Source of the DNA: Fasciola hepatica
Lineage: Eukaryota; Platyhelminthes; Trematoda; Plagiorchiida; Fasciolidae
Direction of reading: 5' to 3'
Assembly (NCBI GenBank): GCA_948099385.1
Contig: CANUEZ040000164.1
Location: forward strand, 2,742,501 to 2,806,500
Length of the DNA: 64,000 nt
A model generated the notes under the pieces. That model did not search any database, was not told the origin of the DNA, and saw nothing but the letters and a program-made list of their open reading frames with translations. Position numbers and translations under genes: made by a program. Below are positions 21,746-33,220 of the stretch, in pieces; within the stretch, counting starts at the first letter, position 1, and every line of letters begins with the position of its first letter.

Positions 21746-22356
21746 GATTTGCGAGAGTTGACCTTCACCTAGTACGGAGCCTCGCAATAATCCACTAGGG
21801 ATGTTTTTTTAATTTGGAATTCCTTCACCTATTCCGAAGTGAAATATCCTGCCGGTAAGGGTTTTCTCCGCCCATTCCTGAATCTACCGATTCAAAAGTA
21901 ATAGCCTCAAACCGATGGAACGAAGCCGACCGTTAAACGAGTCAAATGCTTTGCTCAAGCCAAGATAACATTTATATACCTGTATAGCCTCATCCACTCT
22001 TCGAATGTCTTTGTCCAGGAAGCTCAGGTGGTCGGTTAAGCGCTACCTGTGTTTTAGAAATTTATGCTGAGCTGGGCAAAACAGAAATCGGTAGTAAGTG
22101 CACGCAGACGTGAGCCCGGATGTTCTTCTCTGGCGTTGCATGAAATGTGTGTCAGGTTACCAGGTCTGTAGCTTCCCGTTTCAGAGTCGGATCCGCCTTT
22201 ATGCCTAGCTGCCACTACTGCCCTTTCCCAGTCTCGGGACAAGCTTCCACGGTCCAAAGTGGCCTTAAATAACTCTTGTATCGCGGAGGATGGGGTACCT
22301 TCCAGCAGCTTAGTGATGGCACAGTGGAGACTGTAACAACCGGTCTTGGAAAATCC
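21746..22356 (-). pseudogene. Fragment of a different non-LTR reverse transcriptase, unit B
   Basis: Copy of 20030-20640 shifted by 1,716 bp, with the same 67-codon frame at 22054-22257 and the same stops and frameshifts, so the decay preceded the tandem duplication. Confidence 0.75.
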
Positions 22357-22405
22357 CCCTTCAACCCTCGCGATTCAGTGTTTTCCCCAACATCACTCAT
22401 TTGCC

Positions 22406-23007
22406 CGTACTATTGACTTGTCTTTACGAACTGGTTGTTTCTACGGTCCAATTGTTGTTTTTTCGCACCAAGAGCGCTACTTCGGCACATCCTTGTTCAG
22501 GACCCGCGTGACGCACGTGCTGTTTGCTCACACGCTGCTATTCGGTTTCTCGTTGTTGAGTCCTTGTGATCGTATTATTGAGGTTTGTATATTGTTTATG
22601 TCATTGTTTATTGTGATAATCTAGTATCGTAGAATATCACGGATAATCGTCTTTTGATTTCGGGATCCGCTGCAAATTTGGCTACGCATTGCTCAAACGT
22701 TCGTTACAATACTCAATAGATCAATTTGGAACGAGGAAAAACAAGCAAAGCTCCTAAAAGGGGATCGAAAACATTGGAATCCGGACAAGAAGTAGCACGG
22801 CAAGCCTCTGGGGAGGTTTTGGGTACATTTGATTCCCTAGTTATTATTAGATCGCCTAGTTCTGTCATTGCTAGTTCATGTGTTAATGAGAGCAATATGG
22901 ATCGTAACGATTTTGATTTATATAGGCTGAGAATACTAGACCTAGAACAACAGTTACTATCGGCTGGACTACAGGCACAGGAAGCAGAAAAGAAGTGTAC
23001 ACAGAAA
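22406..23007 (+). pseudogene. BEL/Pao leader and gag N-terminus, unit B
   Basis: Repeat of 20690-21291 at +1,716 bp with identical translation of the 98-codon frame (22726-23022). It has the same abrupt end at the unit boundary. Confidence 0.65.
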
Positions 23008-23011
23008 GTGC

Positions 23012-23176
23012 TTGTATGGTGAGATTGGCCTCCGTCAGTTCGATTTGCTCGTTATTGTCTACGGAGATGAGCTGTGACCTCAAACGGCTGGCAGTCGTTG
23101 TTTGTGTCCCGCCCACCGCGCCCAATGTAAAAAACAAAAACTGGAAATCCTTCTCAGTATTCTGCATGCTCTGCAA
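23012..23176 (-). pseudogene. BEL/Pao protease segment, third (partial) copy
   Basis: Carries KDFQFLFFTLGAVGGTQTTT. It is joined on its 5' side, through about 280 bp containing stops, to the catalytic protease site at about 23,530-23,570, so it is the copy that remains linked to gag. Confidence 0.7.
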
Positions 23177-23455
23177 ATTTGACTATAATTGGCATTACTT
23201 TGAAGAGCTCGTCCATAAGCCACACTGTTCACATTTGTTTATCCATGTGAGACGTTAGAATTTGGCCTTGAGCCGTCTCTAGCTGTCGTGCTTGAGCCAC
23301 GGGTATTTGAACCTTTGGGTTTTACAGCGAAGTCTATTTGGCTGCATACTTGATGTTTGTGTATAAATTTACCCTTTGTGAATTTCAACTTAGTACCGTG
23401 GAAGCTAAGAATCAATCCTATTCTGGTTTTGGGATTCGTTTGAATTGGCTACGCG

Positions 23456-24970
23456 TTGCTGGATTTGGGAAGCTTGAGTTACACTCACTGCTAATGACGA
23501 CGTGTCCTGAGCGAGCCGGGGTTTGTCGGCAAACCGGCCCTTCACCAGTGTTGTGTCCGATCCGCTGTCAACGAAAGCAAAGCTTCGACCACCCCAGTTG
23601 GGGTAGCCACTTCTACTGCAACTACTCCTAAACGTATTGGTTTACTGGCAGACAATGTCGTTGGCCCAACCACACTGTGCATGGTGCTCTCCTCTGTTGT
23701 AGTTTCTTTCGCCTGGTGTAACATTCGGTGGCTTCTGCCCGCGCAACTTTCGCGACCCCACCTGGTTCTTGTTCGACAAGCTGCCGCCTGTTGTCTAGTT
23801 TTTAGGCATATAAAGCAAGCTGCTGTCGTCATTGCCATTCCCCAGCCTTCGTCTGTGGGGCTGTAATCAAATTTGAGCATCCCGGTAGCCCATGTCTAGC
23901 TTCACGGGACCTGCAACTTGGATGCCCCATAGGCTCGGGTGAAATGGCGTGTGCATTGGCTAAAGACTGATATTTTGGGTGTTACCGTGCAGTGGTTTGA
24001 GCCTGGCTAATACTAGATTTGATTACTCTGTTGCTGCTCCGCATGAGTCGGCCATATTTACTGTCGGCTACCTTGGTTTGTCTGCCCGAGTATTTGATCA
24101 AGTCTTCGAACTTAGCCTCACGACCGCTCCGGCTTGTACGTTCCCCCCTTCCGTCCACCGACCCTGTAGCTCGAGAAGGAGGTGACGGACTACGCCCCTA
24201 AGGTATGCATTGCATCGAGGTCAGCCCGGCAACCTAAATTATCGCGGGCTATTCAGCAGTTCCGAATTTTGATCACCGGGCCGGCCATTGTATAGACTTC
24301 GCCCTTGGTTCTATTGGCCTCTGACATCACGCCTTTTGCTAGATTACGGGATGCCTTGAGTGGCCAGCCGGACAAGTCCCTCAAAATCTTCCTCGCCCGT
24401 GTGTAGGCTTGTTTCTGGTCCAGCCTGGTACACCCATCGATAGCTTTTCTTGATCGGCCTCGACAGTGATGAGTCGGATAGAAAAGCTTTTGCCCGGGGT
24501 CGGTTATCTCATTTTCGAAAAAAAACCAGAACTGCCTGATGAACTTGCATGAGTGTTCACATCGCCCGTCGAAAACCGTCGGTTCTACTCTTGGTAGACC
24601 GATCGTTGATTGCGTCGATGTTTTATATTCGACGGCCGGTGCAGAGCCTCCCATTTTAATTTGCCTTGATACATCGAAAAGGTCGTCGTCGTTGGCCCTT
24701 TATTCACGCTCGTTCTGCCTACACTATTCTCCTGCTTCCCGGGCCTGCTGCATAGTGGATAACAGTTGCTGTTCTAAGTCAAATATCATCCACTTAAAAA
24801 GACAGTCATTCCCGTAATCCGTATTACCCTCAGTAATACATGAGCTAGCCTTTGCAGCACTAGGCGACCTAGCATTAGCTAAAGAATCAAAGGCACCCAA
24901 AACCTCCCCAGTGACTTGTCATATTACTTTCTGTCCAGATTCCAAATGCTTCGATCCTTTCCTTGGCATG
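23456..24970 (-). pseudogene. BEL/Pao gag with zinc knuckle and start of protease
   Basis: On the minus strand, gag starts near 24,968 (RKGSKHLESGQKV) and has stops in its first 100 codons. The frame 24253-24654 matches the Pao gag domain known as DUF1759: LPRVEPTVFDGRCEHSCKF, then RKAIDGC and ARKILRDLSG. Further on, 23542-23880 carries a degraded zinc knuckle (CFICLKTRQQAAACRTRTRW, GRSHRMLHQ). The aspartic protease catalytic motif FVDSGSDTTLVKGRFADK is readable at about 23,520-23,575 in a shifted frame. The reading then enters the tandem array. Continuous order with 16686-19575 shows one element interrupted by the array. Confidence 0.85.
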
Positions 24971-25400
24971 TCGCATATTTTCTCGTTCCAAGTTTATCAA
25001 CTGAGCATTGTGAGACGCCTTTGAGAAATACGTACCAAATTAGAAAACGGATCCCGAAAGCAGAACGCCGTTGTCCGTGAAATTCTTTAAAACTATATTA
25101 AAAATGAACAAGGAGACAAAACTGATACGAACTTTAATCATAAGATCACAGCGACTCAGAAAACGAGAACCAAATTGCGGCATGCGAGAAGGGGAGCAAG
25201 TGCGTCGTGCAGGTCCAAAATAGGATATGACTGGGTAGCGCGTTGTACGCGAGCAAACAAACGTTGGCTCATGAAAAGCCACAGTGCATAAAAACAAGCC
25301 AATGGTGTCAATGAGTGAATGATGTTAAGGGAACATGAAAACGCCGTGTTTCTGGGGAATTTTCCTTGACCGGTCGTTACAGGAAATCCTTTAGTCACCT
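24971..25400 (-). repeat. Probable LTR/leader of the minus-strand BEL/Pao element
   Basis: The reverse complement aligns loosely with the 300 bp upstream of the gag starts at 20,690-21,000 and 29,757-30,060, sharing blocks such as cgggatccg near 25,050 and tggaacga before gag. Exact LTR ends (TG...CA) are not visible to me, and no second LTR of this copy is found. Confidence 0.4.
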
Positions 25401-28400
25401 GTCAAGATCATGCAGAATCATCATTTTCCACTGTTTTGTACTAGACTGACGGTTCTGTTGCGAATCCTCCTAGTATCCATACCCACGAAGCTTCTAATCA
25501 ACCTTGAGGCTGCTTTGAGCTGACGCATGTAAAGTGCGCATGGCTAGGGAAACTAGAGGCACGGACGTGGCAAGTAACTTCAGTCATGAATTGAGTGACC
25601 TCCAGCTAGTAGTCAGAAAACCAAAGTCGATCGAAAGAGGCATTTATGCGAGCCCACAGAGCAAAGGATACAGAACGGGAAACGGTCAAGAAGGACTCAC
25701 AAAAAAGTGTGTTTGGCGGTCGAACCAGTGGTATCTTGGTTTGGAGGGATATAACAAGGTTTAAACATGGGGTGGTGACGAAGATGGTGGTTGCCAGAGG
25801 TGTGTGCAAAGAGTGTTTTTGACACTCACATGGTCGTTCTTTTCCTTAGAAGGGTAAACCTGGAGTCCCGCTATACCTTTTCCATGATTTGCCGTCACCG
25901 AATCCAGCGAGGACGGCGTACAGCCAGTTTCATACCTGGTATCTTCCCTTACATGTTGGGACAGAGCTTTCGAGTGCAGCCGCTGTATATGTCCCTCCTC
26001 CTGTGCTCCCTGGGCGCAAGCCTCAACTACCCAGCCTTCGCGTGACAGTTTGACTATCCCAAACATGAGAGTCTCCCTGGTTTCCTTGCTTACAGCAGTA
26101 AGCATTTGCAGAAGTCGAAACTCCTCCTCTCAGTTTGTACCCGGGGCCCTGTACACACAGACCACACTTACCCTTCTGCCCGGGACGGTGAACGAGATTG
26201 TGCATAGTTGTACATTTAGAGTTCAAGCCACGGTCTACGATTTCAGATAGTTCGACCTTGCCCGAATGGGGGCGGCCACTCCTCCCCTGAATAGTCAAGC
26301 ACCCTGGCCTGCCTATAGACTGCGAAAGTAATTTGTACTATTATCGATTTGTGGTCGCATTTAGTGAGCCACTCTTCCGTATCGGTGACTATGGAAGCTT
26401 TCTGCTCCTCTGTGGCTCTGAAGAGTCCCACCCAACTGTTTCTAATACTACATGTGTTGGGGTATAGCATTACTACGTTTGATTCGACGACTACGGGGTT
26501 TTTATGATTCAGTCTTGGCTAGGTCCTGGGCGCTCTCCCTGAGGTAGTGGCATTTCGTTTTGCAGTGGTGTCCATCACCGGGGCGCATGGATACCGCTAG
26601 TGATCTAGAACTATCAAAAACTCCCAATCCATTTCTAGGGGCGCTGTTTCAAATCTGTGTGAGTAGGGCAGTCGAAAATCAATATGCTTGCCTCAAGGGC
26701 AACCTACGTGACCAGACCAAAAATGAAGAGACTGCTAGAGTGTTTGATATGATACACTTTCGACGGCTAGAAGAATAATAAGAATGAAATTGAATAGAGA
26801 AGAGGAACGCGAAATTAAATGGAATGAAGTAAACTGGAAAAACGAGAAAAAAAGAGATGACAACAAAAAACAACGAGAGGAAAAGGAAAATGTTGAAAAC
26901 CGACGAAATATATGACAAAACAGAAAAGAAAAAAAGAAGGAAAACTAAAAGAGATTATGGAGAGTGTAAAAAGAAAGAGGAAAGAAAAGGATCGGTTGGA
27001 AGTGAAACGAGAAAAAAAAGAATCCCAAAATAGCGTAGGCCAACTACAGAGGGTAACGGAAAAGGTTGAGAAAAGCGACGCTGAAAAACAAACCGTCATG
27101 AGGCTTCGGGAGTGGGTGTTCTGCTTCGACAGGATTATTCGACGAACCTCCAGTCTTTCATGCCAGTTCGCACTCAAACAACACACAGCACTCCAACAAT
27201 ATTGGCCGGGACCTTTCTCTCCAGGGAACTTGAAGTATTGTATCCTCTCTGGGGGCCAAAGCTTGACCACGCCTGGAGAAGTGTCCAGGTCTGGCTGCAG
27301 CTGCTCGTGTATGAAAGGCAGGCATTATGAAGAGTACAGAGGTATCTCACAAGGTTCACTTGAAGGGGGGGAGGCTCAGGGAAATGTCATACCCAACCAG
27401 ACTGGAGCAGCCCAAACTGTTACCGCCGGAACTCGGACACCAAAGGATAGGCTCCTCCGACTTATTTGCTAGGTTGAAGGCATTATCACCACCATGATTT
27501 CTTCTTCTGAAGCTCAGCAGCAACATGGTTCTCGGGCCACACTAGATGAAGCTGGCCAAACCACGATAATTTTGTGTTTTCATGGCACGGTAACTTGCAA
27601 GTCTTGTGGAGAACTCCTGGAAACACCTTTCGGGGATGTTGGGGCCACCCAAACTGCAGCGGAGTTCAAGGCCAACCTAGATCGTTGTTGGTTGAAATTC
27701 TCCCCCAAAAACCCGCTACATCACTTCCGATACTAATCCATTCCAGTTAGCTTTTACTTGCAAGTCTCCACCCGTTTCTAGGCCTCATCTACTTCTGGCC
27801 AACGGGCTGTTGAACCCCATGCAAGAAGTCCCCGTTGCTCTGCTTTTCTTCTTCTTCCGCTACTTCCCTTTACCGCTCCCACCATGCCTGTCCATTTAAC
27901 CGTCTGATGCCAGGAAGATCAGCTGCTAGGAGAGACATATGGGGTTGTAATTAAGTGAGGAAGTCCCCAGACTGCAACATCTGCCGACGGCAAGCCCAAA
28001 TTTTCGTTCTATTACTGCAGGTAAACCATTTGCCAAACCGCACCATCTTTACTGACGTACGCAGTGCTGCGGCACAGCGGGACTTGCCTGAAGCTCACCG
28101 CTGCAAGAAACCGAACTTGTCAGTCAGTACAAATCCGCAGGTTCTGTGATCCGACCTGATCTGATCTTGCCATCAGCTGCGACCTGCGGAACAATGAAGG
28201 TTATTTCGCACCACGCTACTTATCAAAGTCTCCTAGAGACACTCTATATTCGTAGGATTTTTTAATTCTGCCCTCGCAGTTCATAGGTTTTGTGTGAGTC
28301 CTTTGCTGAGCTGCATTTTTCCTCCTTTGGTATGGAAGAGCATAATTCGATCGTTTCTCAGTCGTCAACGATTTGGGCTTATAACTTGCCAGCAGCCTAG

Positions 28401-29756
28401 ACTCTCCCCGACCTTGAGACCTAATCGTGTCTGGTGGCTGGGTGCTGGAAGCTAGTGGAGGAAAGTATCGAATGCCTTGTATGCGGTTGTTTGTCCCGTG
28501 GGGACTGTTATGTGACTAGTGAGGGCGTGCATCATTTTTACTGCCAGAGCAGCTACGTCGAAAGTGTTTGTGGTCTCCCCGAGAGGACAGAGTAGCTGGC
28601 CTGTAAAAAGCTTTCCGAATGGGGTGAGGCACAGCTTCCTCCTGAAGGCTGCAGAAGAGCTGGGCTCAAGTCACCACCGCGTAGTGCGTTATCCAGGCCG
28701 TATATGGAGGCCTCAGGATCGCCACAAAAAATAGTCGTAAAAGTGGCCAGTAACCAGGTGGGTGGTTGCCATACGGCAGCTGCCACCAATTCAGCGCAGC
28801 AGACTTCTGACGGTGAGTAGGCGAAGTAGGACCCGAGGGCGAAAAGGCAAGGCAAGAACAAAGCCCAAAAGCCATAGGCTACGAAAAATTACTTGAAGAG
28901 AGAGTATCCTAGTTACCGGTCTCCATAATTCCAATTTATTTGCATCCAAAGGCGGATTCAGCCAATGGGAGGGACAGCGGGCCGACGGGTACTGATTCTC
29001 AGCCAGGAAGAACCGTTCATTCTTGAATCTAAGGCACGAAGGGACACAGGCAATAGACGAATACACAGTGCGCTGTTCTTCGTAGGTGTGACCCGTCATG
29101 TTCCCATGAAAAGTAGCACAGATTTCGGGCGTTTAAGTCTCCGCTCTCCAGAATGGGCGCCAATACCACGCAACCAGTTCTAGCCGAGTTTACTGATGAG
29201 CATACCAGAGATATGCTGCTAAATAGGGCTGCATTTGTGGCCCACAGCACCAGGGACCGATACCACATTGTACTGGAAGAAGGCAGAGGAATTCCGGGAA
29301 AGGTAGGCTATTATCAGTGAAGCCGGGCAGTAATAAAGGGATAACTGAAGGCAATTCGGAACGGGAGTGAATCTTGGAGCAAAGCAGTGGGGGGGGGGAA
29401 TAACCCAGTGTGTTGGAGAGCTGCAAAAGCCGGGGCCGTCAAACGTACGAACCGCGGCTGAAGACTTTTCAAACTTTCCGGCAGTCAGCTGACTTGGGTT
29501 TGTTTTACCAAGCTTTAAAGTGAGATGGTGAGACTTCTGCGAACCTCTAAGCCAGAGTTAGTGCCCATTATTGAAAAAGGGGCACGAAACCATCCAGAGA
29601 ACTCATATGGTTAGGCACAGCCAAAAGGCTCAGCCAAAAACGGGGCAGGTTCTCTTACGCCTACGAACTACTGTCTGATACTGACGGCAACAGCAAAGCC
29701 GTTTGCCTGTGAAAAGTATAGTTACCTGATGCGGGAAATCTCACAGGAGAGCCATA
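25401..29756. other. 4.3 kb without an identifiable gene
   Basis: Open frames are short and scattered over both strands. A Lys/Glu-rich frame at 26912-27472 is described separately. A poly-G run lies near 29,390-29,398. Nothing here matches the element families seen elsewhere in the window. Confidence 0.4.
26912..27472 (+). CDS. Lysine/glutamate-rich open frame, unknown, probably not a real gene
   Basis: 186 codons. The first 70 are strongly charged (KKEGKLKEIMESVKRKRKEK) and could form a coiled coil; they come from an A/G-rich stretch that begins before the first Met. The remaining part has several Cys (SGCSCSCMKGRHYEEY) but no recognised fold. There is no partner gene, no visible splice structure I can defend, and no homologous copy in the window. 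The charged half may simply reflect purine-rich DNA. Confidence 0.15.
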   Translation: MTKQKRKKEGKLKEIMESVKRKRKEKDRLEVKREKKESQNSVGQLQRVTEKVEKSDAEKQTVMRLREWVFCFDRIIRRTSSLSCQFALKQHTALQQYWPGPFSPGNLKYCILSGGQSLTTPGEVSRSGCSCSCMKGRHYEEYRGISQGSLEGGEAQGNVIPNQTGAAQTVTAGTRTPKDRLLRLIC

Positions 29757-30060
29757 ATGCTTTGGATTCGCGAAAGTGCCTCATTATATACATTCTTTGT
29801 GCGTTTTATACCACCAACAACCCCATTGAGACTGTGTGATGCACGTGCTGTTCTTCCTTATACCGCAAGCTTGGCGCTCGTTATGAGCTTTGCCGTAGAA
29901 TATTTGAGGTTTTTACGCATAATTTCGAAGTCCTACTTTTCCTAATCCAGTATAATGGAATTTACCAATCTATCTTGCGCTGGTTTTACGATTAGTATGT
30001 AACGACTATGGATTGCTCGGAAGCACCCTGCAATACTCAAACCGACATGTCCGGTACACA
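29757..30060 (+). repeat. Probable LTR/leader of the plus-strand BEL/Pao element
   Basis: Precedes the gag start in the same way as 20,690-21,010 and shares short blocks with it (gatgcacgtgctgtt against gacgcacgtgctgttt). The ends are not delimited. Confidence 0.4.
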
Positions 30061-30063
30061 AAT

Positions 30064-33000
30064 TACAGAGTACACCTGGAAGACGACCCGAAGGACCGAA
30101 GACTGGACAGGAAGTAACTCGGCAGGTCACTAGGGAGCACTCGGGTGCAGTCGATTCTTTAGATACAGTGAGGTCTACTAGTTCGGGTAGTGCAAGCCCA
30201 TGTATTGCTGGAGCATTGCTCGTTAGAAAAATATGGATTTGTTCGAGCTGAAGGTATGTGAGCTGGAGTCACCGTTAGTGTCCGCAGCGTGGCAGGCCCA
30301 GAACGCGAGGGGCAAAATTGTACCAAGCAAGCCGCAGCATCGGGCTATGGAAGATTATCTCCGTGATAAACCAAGTCACCCAGAAAGAGGAAGCAACTCT
30401 CCGATCGTCAAGCATCCTGACACCCAGCACAAACATTATCCTCCCCTTCTGTGGTGGAGCCGACCATCTTTGACAGACGATCAGGACAGCACTTCAAGTT
30501 TCTAAAACAATAGGAAGCTTTTGTTAAACCTGGGTGATCAATTCAGGGCAGAGCCTGCTGTGCCGAATCCACTGTTGCCGAGGGAGGGCTTTTGCAGATG
30601 TTATTGACTTTTCCATGTTTGACTCAGATGGAACGAGGACTTGTCCACTCAGCCATATGAAGCTGCTCGCAATCCGATAGATGGAGCCATGTCAGAAGCC
30701 AAGTGAACTAAGGGCGGCGTCTACGCCGTTTCAGATCTTGTCGTTAGAAAGCAAAATTGTTAAACAGCCCTTGACCGCTGTGACGGTATATCTGATCTCG
30801 AAGCGATACACACCCCGGGGGCGAAGTTCGATGTCTCCAATCAGAACCACGGGTCGCTGGCCAGAGGAAGCAGAAAGCACAGGCAGTGGTGACGGCGAAT
30901 CCCACTTTGAAGACCTAAGTGACCACTTAGACAGACAGGCGAGGATAGCCGACGGTAGATTCAGTTGGCTTATTCGCGATGGAAAAACGGCAAGCAGACC
31001 AAAGACCAGTCACACTCAAAACAAGGCGTGGCAGTACTCAAAATACCGGCAATGGACTAGCATACGCCATTTCGCAGGAAGAAACCGCTTCATCAGACTG
31101 TAAAGACTGTGCCACCATTCGTCTGCTGACAGACTGTCAAAAGTTCTTGGGAGCTACAGCTCAACAACCTTGGAAAATGAAAAAAATGGTGGGAGCTTCT
31201 TTGGTAAAGCTTAGCAAATCACACCAAGCAGCAGCTTGCCGAACGAGAGCTAGATGCAACCAAGACGGCTGCCCAGACAGGCACCATGGATTGGTACATC
31301 GGGTAAGGAAGGTAACGCCCGAAGAAAACACGAAGCCCGGTGTGGGTTGCGCAAAATCTGGGTTTACCCGCAATTCAACAAGCCTGGGTAGAGTCACCGT
31401 AGAAGTGGTGACCTATGGTAGAGTGACCGAGGCTTTGAGGTTTGTTGATAGTGGATTTGATGCTACTTCGGTAAAGCATCGGTTTGCGAATAAACGTCAG
31501 CTTGAGAAAACCTCCACGTTGTTGGCCATGAGTGCGGCTGGCGGGACTCAGCTAATGATTGAAGGTCGGTTGCAATTGTATCTCTTGGCACCAGTAAGCT
31601 GATCGATTCAGCAGAGGCATTCACACAGACTGACCAACGATGCGGCTGCCGAAGTCACCAGATGCCCTTTTATCCAGATGGCCTCATCCGCAACGGGTAA
31701 CCATCAGAGGCTGGGAGGATAACAAAGTAGATCTTATTAGTTGTGACGCGCAGGAAGCACACTGGGTCCGGGATCGGAGAGTGGACAACCGCCAGGCACC
31801 CCACGCAGTGTGCACAACATTGGGGTGGATACTATACGGCACGTCAGAGGACGTTGCCCTGCAAACTGTATCTGCGTGAACAGAACAGGGCCGCAACTTA
31901 ATCGCCCCTGCTAATAAGATTGTCAGGAACTCGGGGAAGGTCAAATGTCCCTATCTTGGGAAGACCATCTAGCTCTGCAGACGGTACGAAAATTGACCAA
32001 AAGCCTCCAGAATCAGTTCAAGGTGCTCCTCTGATGGCCTACACAGACTAATAACCTGGTTGACAACAGGACTTATGCCCTCCACGGATTGCTGCACTTG
32101 AGAGAACGTTTCAGTCGGGATGGGAGCTCATGAGAACGGTACTCAACCGTGATGATGCGGAATGAAATACTTGGTTTCGTGGAGAAGGTGACGACCACCA
32201 CTGAAGCCACAGAAGGGGTATAGTACCTGCCACATCACGTGGTTTTCAATCATAAGGAACCTGAAAACCCTGGAGTAGTTTTCGCTCTCGCGGTCAAGTT
32301 TGAAGGGCAATCACCAAATGATTATTTATTGTGGGGGCCAGATAGGACAACACAGCTTATTGAGGTTTTGTAGAGGTTCAGATTAGTCGCGGTGGCGTTG
32401 TTGGCCGACATTACGTGGATATTTATTCAGGTGACGGTGCTCGGAAAGAAACGCATTACGGTTTTAAGATGGGACGAGAAAGGCTTGGATATGCCAGTGG
32501 GAGATTATAGAACGGCAGTTCTTCTGTTTGGAGCGACGTCGTCACCCTTACTTGCCAAACACGCCCTACGAGAAACTGAAAACAGGTGTGGAGTCTCGGC
32601 CTGCCGGACAATTGTGGATAGTGTCAGCAATGCGTTGCATGTTGGTGATCATCTCGGCTTCTTTCGGCGACACTGCGGTGGCTATAAAACGCTGTGAGGA
32701 TCTGATGGAGTTAGTAAAGAAGAGTAGATCCCGCCCTACGAAATTGCCTACCATCTTCCTGTTGGTTCTAGAAGTCATTCCAGGCAACGAGTAATTACAA
32801 AAGTTTCAAGGGCTAGGGCGAGCATCGCCCCCGATAGAATGCATCCCACGAATACTGTAAAACTCAGTAAGGGATGAGCTTGTTTTGGATCTGAGTATTC
32901 CTGACTGATCAGCGACAAGCACAGGCAATTCTGTACTTCATCTCCGGTTCGTAGGTCATACTTTGGGTTGCTTTCCCCGGCTTGATTTCCGGCGACTTTC

Positions 33001-33220
33001 TGCTCACACGTCTTTGTAAGAAGAACTTCAGTCGGGAAAAACGGCTTGTCCTGGAGGGCACACTAGACTGGAAACCATCCATGACCATTGCCAGGGAATT
33101 AGGTATCATGCCTATCAATCGATGCTTACCCTTGAATGCTTTGAACCAAATGGGAGATTTGCATGCCTTTTCTGATGCCCCTGGATTTGTCTACGGTCCT
33201 GTGATATACGGTCTTTGATT
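30064..33220 (+). pseudogene. BEL/Pao gag-pol remnant: gag, zinc knuckle, protease, RT, start of RNase H
   Basis: Gag start near 30,064 (GPKTGQEVTRQVTREHSG); 30233-30505 continues it (MDLFELKVCELESPLVSAAW). Most of the DUF1759-like core is deleted. Gag's end matches the minus-strand copy (GAMSEAK-TKG against GVMSEANRTKGEVY). 30979-31602 carries the knuckles (DCATIRLLTDCQKFLG, ACRTRARCNQDGCPDRHHGL) and the protease site FVDSGFDATSVKHRF. 31640-31879 is the linker (DAQEAHWVRDRRVDNRQAPH, LGWILYG). RT: LPHHVVFNHKEPENPGVVFA (about 32,228-32,287), VALLADITWIF, VLLFGATSSP; the YVDD box is changed to HVGD (about 32,641-32,652). RNase H start: LHAFSDAPGFVYGPVIYGL near 33,155-33,215. Integrase is not found. 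Many stops and frameshifts. Confidence 0.87.

Larger units (their letters stand above)
19576..23455. repeat. Tandem array, 1,716-bp unit, about 2.26 copies
   Basis: Unit A is 19576-21291 and unit B 21292-23007, each starting gtgcttgtatggtgagattg; a partial third copy covers 23008-23455. A and B differ at only a few bases (for example cacccttcg against cactcttcg near 20,280 and 21,996), with no length change. The third copy is a little more diverged. The array splits the minus-strand BEL/Pao element in its protease. Each unit joins a piece of Pao protease (-), a foreign non-LTR RT fragment (-) and a Pao leader plus gag start on the opposite strand (+). Confidence 0.95.

Noticed and set aside
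26912..27472. A host coiled-coil protein gene
   Set aside because: Only the purine-rich half looks coiled-coil. There is no supporting exon structure, family match or second copy; kept only as a low-confidence frame.
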